Shown: piece by piece, positions 28,538 through 34,159 of the stretch
Layout: each line of letters opens with the position of its first letter
How positions within the stretch are numbered: position 1 is the first letter of the stretch
Source of the DNA: Euryarchaeota archaeon Ods01
Lineage (GTDB): Archaea > Halobacteriota > Halobacteria > Halobacteriales > Halorutilaceae
Assembly (NCBI GenBank): GCA_028751095.1
Contig: JAQZCZ010000012.1
Location: 1 to 34,159 of the forward strand
Length of the DNA: 34,159 bases
Reading direction: 5' to 3'
Position numbers and translations under genes: made by a program
The notes under the pieces: model-generated
Databases searched by the model: none
The model's input: only the letters and a program-made list of their open reading frames with translations
Told to the model about the DNA's origin: nothing

Positions 28538-29139
28538 CCGCCGAAGCCGTCGAGCGCGCCGCCCACGGTGCTTTCGACGTACTTCGCGACGATGTCCGCC
28601 TCAAAGTTGACGGGGTCACCCGCCTCCTTGTCGGAGAAGTTGGTGACACGGCGCGTCTCAGGGATGACCGCGACGGTGAACTCGCCCGTATCCTTGTCGA
28701 GTTCGGCGACGGTTAGCGAGACGCCGTCGAGCGTCACCGAACCCTTCTCGACGACGTAACGCGCATATCCGTCGGGAACTTCAAAGACGTACTCCCAGTC
28801 ATCGCCAATCTGGCGAATCTCCGCCACCCGTGTCGTCGTGTCGACGTGTCCTTGTACGATATGCCCGTCGAACCTCCCGTCGGCGGGCATGGCGCGTTCG
28901 AGGTTTACGGCGTCACCCTCGGCGAGTCCACCGAGCCAGGTCTTGCGTAAAGTCTCCTTGGCGACGAAGACCTCAAAGCCGTCCTCGTCGGCTTCCTCAG
29001 CCGTCAGGCACGCCCCGTTGACCGCGACCGACGCGCCGCGTTCAGGAGCGAACGAAGCGCCTATACGTAGACGCGTTCCGCCGTCACCTCTCTCAACCCC
29101 CTCAATATGCCCCGTCTCTTCCACGATACCGGTGAACAT
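28531..29139 (-). CDS. ribE: Riboflavin synthase alpha chain
   Basis: 202-aa enzyme dismutating two 6,7-dimethyl-8-ribityllumazines into riboflavin. The canonical N-terminus MFTGIVEETG sets the start at 29139. Two lumazine-binding barrels are visible: GASVAVNGACLTAEEADEDGFEVFVAKETLRKT in the first and VEKGSVTLDGVSLTVAELDKDTGEFTVAVIPETRR in the second, each split over about 35 residues; NxxCLT and DGxSLT are hallmark motifs. Many archaea use an unrelated riboflavin synthase; haloarchaea have this bacterial type. An ATG at 29190 would add 17 residues; notably the first GTAATTAC box of the hairpin array is centred 27-28 nt from 29190, so transcription may start near there, leaving a ~50-nt leader to 29139 or the longer protein. 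Confidence 0.9.
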   Translation of the reverse strand: MFTGIVEETGHIEGVERGDGGTRLRIGASFAPERGASVAVNGACLTAEEADEDGFEVFVAKETLRKTWLGGLAEGDAVNLERAMPADGRFDGHIVQGHVDTTTRVAEIRQIGDDWEYVFEVPDGYARYVVEKGSVTLDGVSLTVAELDKDTGEFTVAVIPETRRVTNFSDKEAGDPVNFEADIVAKYVESTVGGALDGFGGQ

Positions 29140-29213
29140 ACCTGCGGTATGCCGTCCGTCACCGAAAGGGGTTCGGTTCCGCGCCGGCATCGGGTGTACA
29201 GCCGACGCTTTTC

Positions 29214-29393
29214 GTAATTACGGGGACTCGGGGAGTCCCCGGATGAGGAAAGACGGCTTGGCGTCTTTCCGTAATTACGAGGGGTCTTGACCCTCTCTCA
29301 TTAGAAAAGGTCCCTCGCGGCACCTTTCCGTAATTACGAGAAGTCGCAGACTTCTCTAATTAGGAAAACGCCAACAGGCGTTTTCCGTAATTG
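29214..29393. repeat. Array of three ~58-bp double-hairpin units
   Basis: Three tandem units start at GTAATTAC boxes (29214, 29271, 29330), with a partial fourth box (GTAATTG, 29387). Each unit has two hairpins: 29222-29240 (8-bp stem) and 29247-29270 (9 bp); 29279-29297 (3+5 bp with one bulge) and 29304-29329 (6+2 bp with mismatches); 29338-29356 (8 bp) and 29363-29386 (10 bp). The second hairpin has GGAAA...TTTCC feet in units 1 and 3, imperfectly in unit 2. Stem sequences differ between units but stay complementary. The array is upstream of the EF-1alpha TATA box, so it is not part of that mRNA. Confidence 0.9.
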
Positions 29394-29440
29394 TTAATAA
29401 GCGTTCGTCCCGAACATCAGTCACTCAGGAGAAAGAGGTG
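29394..29440 (+). promoter_or_regulatory. EF-1alpha promoter and Shine-Dalgarno sequence
   Basis: TTAATAA (29394-29400) is a TATA-like box predicting a start of transcription near 29423. The short leader then carries GGAG and GAGGTG (29428-29440) ending 5 nt before the ATG at 29446, a good Shine-Dalgarno. This contrasts with the leaderless geometry of most genes here and suits a highly translated gene. Confidence 0.65.
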
Positions 29441-29445
29441 TAAAA

Positions 29446-30711
29446 ATGGCTGACAAACCCCACATGAACTTGGCTGTAATAGGCCACGTAGACCACGGAA
29501 AGAGCACGCTCGTAGGACGCCTTCTGTTCGAGACGGAGAACGTCCCCGAGCACGTGATTGAACAGTACCGCGAAGAAGCAGAGGAGAAGGGCAAGAGCGG
29601 ATTCGAGTTTGCGTACGTGATGGACTCGCTCGACGAGGAGCGTGAACGCGGCGTTACCATCGATATCGCTCATCAGGAGTTCGACACCGACGAGTACTAC
29701 TTCACCATCATCGACGCGCCCGGGCACCGCGACTTCGTCAAGAATATGATTACCGGAGCGTCGCAGGCTGACAACGCCGTTCTCGTCGTCGACGTTGGCG
29801 ACGGCGTTCAGCCACAGACGAAGGAACACGTCTTCCTCGCCAAGACGCTCGGTATCGACGAACTCATCATCGCGGTCAACAAGATGGACACCGTCGACTA
29901 CGACGAGACGGACTACAAGCAGACTATCGAGGAGGTCAAGGAACTCCTCAAGCAGGTCCAGTTCAACACCGACGACACGACCTTCATCCCCGTCTCTGCG
30001 TTCGAGGGCGACAACGTCGCAGAGGAGAGCGACAACACGCCTTGGTACGACGGACCCACGCTTCTCACGGCGCTGAACAACCTCGCGGAGCCGTCGGAGC
30101 CGACCGACCTCCCGCTCCGTCTTCCGATTCAGGACGTTTACTCTATCTCGGGTATCGGTACTGTCCCTGTCGGACGTATCGAGACGGGCGAAATGGAGCC
30201 AGGCGACAACGTGAGCTTCCAGCCAAGCGACGTAGGCGGGGAGTGTAAGACCATCGAGATGCACCACGAGGAAGTCGACTACGCCGGTCCTGGTGACAAC
30301 GTCGGATTCAACGTCCGTGGAGTCGGACAGGACGATATCCGCCGTGGCGATGTCTGCGGACCTGCCGAGGACCCGCCCACTGTCGCCGAGACGTTCAAGG
30401 CGCAGATAGTCGTGATGCAGCACCCGAGCGTTATCACCGCTGGATACACGCCCGTCTTCCACGCCCACACGGCGCAGGTCGCATGTACCATCGAGTCCAT
30501 CGACCAGAAGCTCGACCCGTCGAGCGGAGACGTTGAGGAGGAGAACCCCGACTACATACAGGCGGGTGACGCGGCTATTGTGTCCGTCCGTCCGCAGAAG
30601 CCCCTCTCCATCGAACCCGCGAACGAGATTCCGCAACTCGGCTCGTTCGCCATCCGCGACATGGGTCAGACCGTCGCGGCGGGTAAGGTCCTCGAAGTCG
30701 AAGAGCGATAA
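29446..30711 (+). CDS. tef1a: Translation elongation factor EF-1alpha
   Basis: 421-aa GTPase that delivers aminoacyl-tRNA to the ribosome. G-motifs are all visible: GHVDHGKST (13-21), the switch-I region [27 protein letters not shown] and NKMD, with the effector region intact. Domains 2 and 3 follow ([41 protein letters not shown]). Length is normal for archaea. The stop codon overlaps the rpsJ start (TAATG), so the two are co-transcribed and coupled, the conserved archaeal arrangement. It is preceded by the hairpin array and a Shine-Dalgarno leader. Confidence 0.98.
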   Translation: MADKPHMNLAVIGHVDHGKSTLVGRLLFETENVPEHVIEQYREEAEEKGKSGFEFAYVMDSLDEERERGVTIDIAHQEFDTDEYYFTIIDAPGHRDFVKNMITGASQADNAVLVVDVGDGVQPQTKEHVFLAKTLGIDELIIAVNKMDTVDYDETDYKQTIEEVKELLKQVQFNTDDTTFIPVSAFEGDNVAEESDNTPWYDGPTLLTALNNLAEPSEPTDLPLRLPIQDVYSISGIGTVPVGRIETGEMEPGDNVSFQPSDVGGECKTIEMHHEEVDYAGPGDNVGFNVRGVGQDDIRRGDVCGPAEDPPTVAETFKAQIVVMQHPSVITAGYTPVFHAHTAQVACTIESIDQKLDPSSGDVEEENPDYIQAGDAAIVSVRPQKPLSIEPANEIPQLGSFAIRDMGQTVAAGKVLEVEER

Positions 30712-31019
30712 TGCAGACAGCGCGAGTCCGTCTGTCCGGCACGAGTCCCGACGAGCTGGAGAACATCACCAGCCGTATCAAGGAGATAGCCGAACGTACC
30801 GGCGTCAACTTCTCGGGTCCCGTGCCGCTCCCGACGAAGAACCTCGAAATCCCCGTCCGCAAGTCACCCGACGGAGAAGGCTCCGCGACGTGGGAGCACT
30901 GGGAGCTACGCGTCCACAAACGTCTCGTTGACCTCGACGCCGACGAGCGCACCCTGCGCCAGCTAATGCGCGTACAGGTGCCCGAGGACGTTTCGATAGA
31001 GATAGAACTCGAAAACTGA
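30711..31019 (+). CDS. rpsJ: 30S ribosomal protein S10
   Basis: 102-aa S10/uS10: [70 protein letters not shown] and a terminal VSIEIELEN. It assembles into the small subunit head. It shares one base with the EF-1alpha stop and is followed 49 bp downstream by tRNA-Ala, a typical haloarchaeal tef1a-rpsJ-tRNA order, though the tRNA in this position is often tRNA-Ser. Confidence 0.97.
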   Translation: MQTARVRLSGTSPDELENITSRIKEIAERTGVNFSGPVPLPTKNLEIPVRKSPDGEGSATWEHWELRVHKRLVDLDADERTLRQLMRVQVPEDVSIEIELEN

Positions 31020-31068
31020 GAACGTAAGACGGATTACTCCGCGTTCTCTATACCTAAACGCAGAACGT

Positions 31069-31140
31069 GGGCCGGTAGATCAGTGGTAGATCGCTTCCTT
31101 CGCAAGGAAGAAGCCCGGGGTTCAAATCCCCGCCGGTCCA
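31069..31140 (+). tRNA. tRNA-Ala (CGC)
   Basis: A 72-nt cloverleaf: acceptor GGGCCGG / CCGGTCC, D stem GATC / GATC, anticodon arm CTTCC-TTCGCAA-GGAAG with anticodon CGC (reads GCG), 5-nt variable loop, T arm CGGGG-TTCAAAT-CCCCG and discriminator A. The third acceptor pair is G3-U70, the alanine identity element. CCA is not encoded. No intron. The downstream flank looks accessory, as at integration sites, but no second copy of the 3' end is seen in the window. Confidence 0.96.
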
Positions 31141-31292
31141 TCTGAAATAATCCGGATTCTTCGGGAAGGCGAAATCGGCAGACAGCGACATGTTTGTCGC
31201 GTAAAACACCTTCCTCTCGAAAAGAGTTCGACTCAGTATGAATTGGAGGTCGAAGCCCTCGGGCGACAGATTGTAGGAACGGGGGGTCCGGC

Positions 31293-32024
31293 GTGAGTCT
31301 GTTGAAGACTCACCCGCACGAGTTCGGGGCGCATCTCCTCTTCACCGAATACGACTTGAAGCCGTACTTCGCGGTACGTAATAGTGTTCAGAAGTTCGAC
31401 GGCGGAGGCTCCGAGTTAGCGGAGTTCGAACACAACGAACGCACCTACACCGTCACATTAGGATATCAGGAAAGTGGGTTAGCGCCACGTAAAGACGACC
31501 AAATCGACGAGGTCTACGAGTATAAGATACATCTCGAAGAGGTCGGCGCACCTGAACGGAAGGCACACTTCCTGATACAGCCGCGATGGGCGAATATGAA
31601 GACGAAGGAGGGGAAGCCTGTCTCTACGTCCGATGTTCTCGGCGTCAACGTCAAGACACAGGGCGCGAAAATAGAACCCGACGAGTACCCGACGCTTCTC
31701 CGAAAAGCCGCCCGTAGGCTCGACATCAACCCACGGTACTTCGAAGACGTACACGACTACTCGGCGATATACGACGCCGCACGGTACGTCCGCGTCCACG
31801 AAAATAAGAGCAATAAGATACACTCAACCGGCGGCGTCATGCAATGTATCGGAGAACTCATTGCCGACACCGACTACCGCGCTCTCGTCGAGGACAGTAG
31901 GAAGAAAGATGGCTACTACCACGCACTCGCAGACGACCTTGAGGAAGAGTTCCAACGGGAAGCTGACAGATACGCGGTCGGGAGCTTCGACCTTACTGTC
32001 ACTGTAGAGGTAGATGACGACTAA
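31293..32024 (+). CDS. Haloarchaeal accessory protein, DUF7845-like
   Basis: 243-aa protein starting at GTG. It resembles a family found in haloarchaeal plasmids, proviruses and integrated elements: THPHEFGAHLLFTEYDLKPYFA at the N-terminus, a TYTVTLGYQESGL segment, RKAHFLIQPRWANM, VLGVNVKTQGAKIEPDEYPTLL, and an ARYVRVHENKSNKIHSTGGVM block. No catalytic motif is recognised and the function is unknown. It contains codons such as TTA and AAT more often than the housekeeping genes upstream, which fits recent arrival. It follows tRNA-Ala by 152 bp. The family name is a memory-based match. Confidence 0.6.
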   Translation: MSLLKTHPHEFGAHLLFTEYDLKPYFAVRNSVQKFDGGGSELAEFEHNERTYTVTLGYQESGLAPRKDDQIDEVYEYKIHLEEVGAPERKAHFLIQPRWANMKTKEGKPVSTSDVLGVNVKTQGAKIEPDEYPTLLRKAARRLDINPRYFEDVHDYSAIYDAARYVRVHENKSNKIHSTGGVMQCIGELIADTDYRALVEDSRKKDGYYHALADDLEEEFQREADRYAVGSFDLTVTVEVDDD

Positions 32025-32035
32025 CGCACCACCAC

Positions 32036-32064
32036 TCTTATGGTGTATGGCTACGTCCATACAC
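32036..32064 (+). promoter_or_regulatory. Promoter and operator-like palindrome of the toxin-antitoxin pair
   Basis: A TATA-like box (CTCTTATG, around 32036-32042) lies 28 nt before the ATG at 32067. Between them GTGTATGG and CCATACAC (32043-32064) form perfect 8-bp arms around CTACGT. A palindrome between TATA box and start fits autorepression by the antitoxin, usual for such operons. Binding is inferred. Confidence 0.6.
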
Positions 32065-32066
32065 GT

Positions 32067-32428
32067 ATGGTGCGAGAGACGGAGGTGGACGAAGAACCCG
32101 ACTACCGCATCAACCTACCGTCGGGAAAAGTCGTTGACGTAACCGTCAACAAGGTCGAACCGTGGGAGAAGTTCCCGTCAGGCTGGCACTACAGCCTGCA
32201 TTACGGAACACGGGACGGAGAAACGATACTCCGTTATCTCGAAAATCGAAGATTTTCGACGACTCGTTGAAACGGCGGACGCCGTTTCGAGATGACAACG
32301 GACATACCGACGACGAACACCACCGTCACGAAGGAGACGAACGAGAGAACATAGAGTTCGAGGGGATGGAAGAGCTATACGAACGGTTCCTCGAAGAGGT
32401 GAAACAACATGAACGAGAAAGAAACTGA
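32067..32428 (+). pseudogene. TumE-like toxin gene interrupted by a 53-bp double hairpin
   Basis: The first part reads VRETEVDEEPDYRINLPSG through GWHYSLHYGTRDGETILRY and then runs into non-family residues and a TGA at 32268-32270. The family C-terminus continues in another frame from 32291: DDNGHTDDEHHRHEGDER, NIEFEGMEELYERFLEEV and a stop at 32428. Removing exactly 32238-32290 (53 bp) joins the two into one open frame that keeps the expected GETILRYDxxHxxxxxHxGD-xxIEFxG pattern of TumE-type toxins. An ATG at 32040 is an alternative start; 32067 fits the TATA-like box. The 3' end overlaps the antitoxin start by 20 bp. Probably inactive unless the insert is bypassed or the truncated form works. 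Confidence 0.75.
32238..32290. mobile_element. Miniature double-hairpin insertion
   Basis: Hairpin A (32239-32259) is TCGAAAATC-GAA-GATTTTCGA, a 9-bp stem with 3-nt loop. Hairpin B (32269-32288) is GAAACGGCG-GA-CGCCGTTTC, a 9-bp stem with 2-nt loop. A 9-nt spacer separates them. The insert carries the premature stop and shifts frame by two. No clear target duplication is visible. Architecture resembles the units at 29214-29393. Confidence 0.7.
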
Positions 32429-32798
32429 GTCCGAGACCACGCTACACGTCAAGTACATGGAGCCGGAGGCGGCTCTGGAACAGCCTCTCGAAGGCATCAA
32501 GAGCATGAAAGAGGGCGACGAACCCGATGAGACGCCGATGGTCGTCGTGACCACGAAGGAAGACCTAAACAAGGTCACGCGAGATACGACCATCGACCTA
32601 ATCAACGCTATCGCCGAACACGAACCCGCGAGCATACGTGAGACGGCGCGATTAGTGGACAGGTCACCCATCGACGTGAAGAAGAATCTGGACGATATGG
32701 AGCGTATCGGGCTAATCCGGTTAGAGGAGGAAGGCGGCGCGAAACGTCCCGTCGTCTGGTACGATAACCTCAATCTTGAGGTTCCGGTACCTGCATAA
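32409..32798 (+). CDS. Antitoxin-like winged-helix protein, HVO_A0114 family
   Basis: 129-aa DNA-binding protein. The central region (TTKEDLNKVTRDTTIDLINAI, then EHEPASIRETARLVDRSPIDVKKNLDDMERIGLIRLEEE) is a MarR-like winged helix, ending with AKRPVVWYDNLNLEVPVPA. It matches the HVO_A0114 family, encoded directly after TumE-type toxin genes in haloarchaea. It starts 20 bp inside the toxin reading frame, so translation is coupled. It likely binds the palindrome at 32043-32064. It is intact although the toxin is broken, so it could still regulate. Confidence 0.82.
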   Translation: MNEKETESETTLHVKYMEPEAALEQPLEGIKSMKEGDEPDETPMVVVTTKEDLNKVTRDTTIDLINAIAEHEPASIRETARLVDRSPIDVKKNLDDMERIGLIRLEEEGGAKRPVVWYDNLNLEVPVPA

Positions 32799-33374
32799 AG
32801 TCATGCGGCAGTCTGACGTAGAGATATAAGCGAACCAACGTCGCCCGCAATTCCGAGCTTCTTCCTCTTCTCAGGGAACTGACCGTCGTACAACTCGCCC
32901 GTAGCCTCGGTCTTTGAAACTCTTTGCCGAATAGACAGTAACGACGCGAACTATGTCACTTAGTGCGAGGGAGACCACTCCGTGTGGCGGGTCGCGGAAG
33001 CCACACTATCTTCCGACGGATACGACGACTACGGGAGTACGGCGCGCCGAATCCGACGGATAGATTCGGCAGTCGGACCGAGCCGATGCGCGCGACGGGT
33101 CCGGAGCCGAAAATCCGCCCGAGAGGGCTATACCGTCCGGCGTTTTCGAGAATCGCATTACTCAGGCTTTGCTTAACGGCTTTGAGGATATGCTTAACTA
33201 TCTTTAATCGGAGATTACGCGTTTCCTGTCGTACTGTGAACAACGAAATTGTGATGGTGTTTTATTATCCCCCGTTTCCTACGGACATCTACGCGAAACC
33301 CGTAGGACGTGGAGAAGAGTTGTCGGCTCCTGAGCGGGAGGCGGGGACGGGTTTCGCAGAGGTGACAACCAACA
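32799..33374. other. Intergenic region with decayed coding fragment and repeats
   Basis: No convincing gene. On the minus strand, 32801-32950 is open for about 49 codons (reading FASLLSIRQRVSKTEATGEL at the start and ISLRQTAA at the end) without a start codon and is cut by upstream stops; it may be a gene remnant. Inverted repeats lie at 32982-33006 (GTGTGGC/GCCACAC) and 33047-33069 (CCGAATC/GATTCGG). TCCGACGGATA occurs at 33012 and 33052, and TGCTTAAC at 33170 and 33191. The last ~200 bp are the pilin control region. Confidence 0.5.
33261..33365 (+). promoter_or_regulatory. Pilin promoter and Shine-Dalgarno
   Basis: TTTATTAT (33261-33268) is a strong TATA-like box, predicting a transcript start near 33291 and a leader of about 85 nt. 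GAGGTGA (33359-33365) lies 9 nt before the ATG at 33375. A pair of TGCTTAAC repeats 21 bp apart (33170, 33191) lies upstream and may be a regulator site. Confidence 0.55.
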
Positions 33375-33887
33375 ATGAGAAAGACAACACATATCGAAAA
33401 CGACGACGACGCTGTATCGCCGGTTATTGGCGTTATTCTGATGGTCGCCATTACGGTGATACTCGCGGCTGTCATAGGTACGTTCGTACTGGGTCTTGGA
33501 GATGAAGTCGGAGAAACGCCTCAGGCTGGCGTCACGTTCGACTACGATAGTGGTAACGACGAGATAAACGTGCAGGTCGTCGACGCCGGTAACGTTGACT
33601 CGCTTGAAGTACAGATAGACGGTAATATTGATGGCGACGTCAGCGAAGACAACGTTACGGACGACTGGGAAGTGACGGAAGTAACGACTGGTTCTGACGG
33701 TAATGCTGTGGTAGAAACTCAGGACGAGGTCAGCGCCGGTGACTCCTTCGTCATAGATGCCGAGACAGACTACGATGCCGGTTCCGACGGCTTAATAGAG
33801 GATGACGATGATGTTGAAGGAGTTTCAGTCACCCTCGTTGGTGAGGTCGGCGGCGAGGACGCGGTCCTCGACAACTTCGAGCCCTAG
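33375..33887 (+). CDS. Haloarchaeal type IV pilin (PilA-like)
   Basis: 170-aa pilin. A charged leader ([12 protein letters not shown]) precedes the class III hydrophobic segment [20 protein letters not shown] (13-32) and VIGTFVLGL, the H-domain of haloarchaeal PilA proteins, cleaved by prepilin peptidase PibD probably just before VSPV. The mature domain is very acidic (EDDDDVEG) with short repeats and no cysteine. Expected to form adhesion pili at the cell surface. A near-identical start is repeated in the next gene. The leader has a Shine-Dalgarno sequence, unlike most neighbours. Confidence 0.92.
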   Translation: MRKTTHIENDDDAVSPVIGVILMVAITVILAAVIGTFVLGLGDEVGETPQAGVTFDYDSGNDEINVQVVDAGNVDSLEVQIDGNIDGDVSEDNVTDDWEVTEVTTGSDGNAVVETQDEVSAGDSFVIDAETDYDAGSDGLIEDDDDVEGVSVTLVGEVGGEDAVLDNFEP

Positions 33888-33894
33888 AGTATAG

Positions 33895-33914
33895 TTAGCT
33901 AAAAAATTTTGTCG
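33895..33914 (+). promoter_or_regulatory. Promoter region of the second pilin
   Basis: TTAGCTAA (palindrome, 33895-33902) runs into AAAAAATTTT; the box is centred about 29 nt before the ATG at 33935. It could also serve as the 3' end signal of the first pilin gene. Confidence 0.4.
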
Positions 33915-33934
33915 AGAAACATAAGTAGACTGAC

Positions 33935-34159
33935 ATGAAACACAACGACAGAAGCACGAAAGACGACAGCGCGGTGTCGCCGGTTATCGGCGTCATACTG
34001 ATGGTGGCTATTACCGTCATACTTGCGGCGGTAATCGGAACCTTTGTCCTCGGGCTTGGTGACGAGGTCGGTGAGACGCCGCAGGCTGGCGTGACGTTCG
34101 ACCATGACACCGGTAACGATGAGATAACTGTTCAGATTGTTGACGCCGGTAACGTTGAC
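33935..34159 (+). CDS. Second type IV pilin, partial (runs off window)
   Basis: The first 75 codons of a pilin: a charged leader ([11 protein letters not shown]) followed by [20 protein letters not shown] and the same continuation through [22 protein letters not shown] as the upstream copy, with later residues nearly the same ([19 protein letters not shown]). Protein identity is complete over about 43 residues, yet many codons differ, so the copies are old and the N-terminus is under strong constraint. The C-terminal half lies outside the window. Confidence 0.9.
   Translation, partial: MKHNDRSTKDDSAVSPVIGVILMVAITVILAAVIGTFVLGLGDEVGETPQAGVTFDHDTGNDEITVQIVDAGNVD

Noticed and set aside
29214-29393. 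CRISPR array
   Set aside because: The repeated parts are only short AT boxes; the intervening parts are palindromes rather than unique spacers, and no cas genes are near.
31141-31292. att repeat or second tRNA after tRNA-Ala
   Set aside because: Only short palindromes (AATCCGGATT, GCGACA-TGTT-TGTCGC) are seen; nothing repeats the tRNA 3' end.
32162-32428. Independent gene in the second frame of the toxin region
   Set aside because: Its first half is out-of-frame toxin sequence and the insert; only the part after 32291 has family-like sequence, so it is the displaced toxin C-terminus.
32956-33243. 95-codon minus-strand gene before the pilins
   Set aside because: Basic, low-complexity sequence over the repeats and the pilin control region; no family resemblance.

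Overview
The window is chromosomal DNA of a haloarchaeon (class Halobacteria or a close relative). It is GC-rich, its proteins are strongly acidic, and it carries an archaeal core set: aRF1, PAN, EF-1alpha, ribosomal protein S10, TrmB, DUF7344-type and amphi-Trp proteins, and haloarchaeal type IV pilins. The folC-folP and purN-purH fusions are also haloarchaeal. Isoleucine AUA and arginine CGU codons are used freely, unlike the familiar Haloferax/Haloarcula pattern, so it may be a less-studied lineage. Genus cannot be decided from this sequence.

Bases 1-31140 are dense housekeeping DNA: a PAS histidine kinase; a CAP-domain protein; an RNA ligase divergent from its PIN-domain partner; a PQQ-like beta-propeller lipoprotein; aRF1; a SIMPL protein; ArgS; PAN; an AEC transporter; folate synthesis (FolCP); purine synthesis (PurNH); NAD(P)HX repair; a PUA protein; regulators; amphi-Trp and AttH/CrtC-like proteins; DUF302; malic enzyme; a CoA-binding protein; a MutS-like ATPase; a Nudix-eIF2B fusion; a phosphoesterase-VOC pair; riboflavin synthase; EF-1alpha-S10; and tRNA-Ala(CGC). 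Most genes are single or in pairs. Many start codons lie 25-29 nt from the centre of an upstream AT-rich box, the geometry of leaderless transcripts. EF-1alpha and the first pilin instead have short leaders with a Shine-Dalgarno sequence.

Bases 31141-33374, just downstream of tRNA-Ala, look accessory: a DUF7845-like gene, a TumE-type toxin/HVO_A0114-type antitoxin pair with its own operator-like palindrome, and about 580 bp of decayed or regulatory DNA. Two tandem type IV pilins with an identical N-terminal segment follow, the second cut by the window end.

The most unusual signal is structural. Between ribE and EF-1alpha (29214-29393) lie three tandem ~58-bp units. Each holds two hairpins whose stem sequences differ from unit to unit while pairing is kept, separated by GTAATTAC or similar AT-rich boxes. 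A separate 53-bp double hairpin of similar architecture interrupts the TumE-like toxin gene at 32238-32290; removing exactly those bases restores one reading frame through the conserved toxin C-terminus. Together these suggest an undescribed family of miniature double-hairpin elements. Other points of note are a duplicated 3' tail of the malic enzyme gene and a PurN domain that seems to lack two of its three classical catalytic residues.
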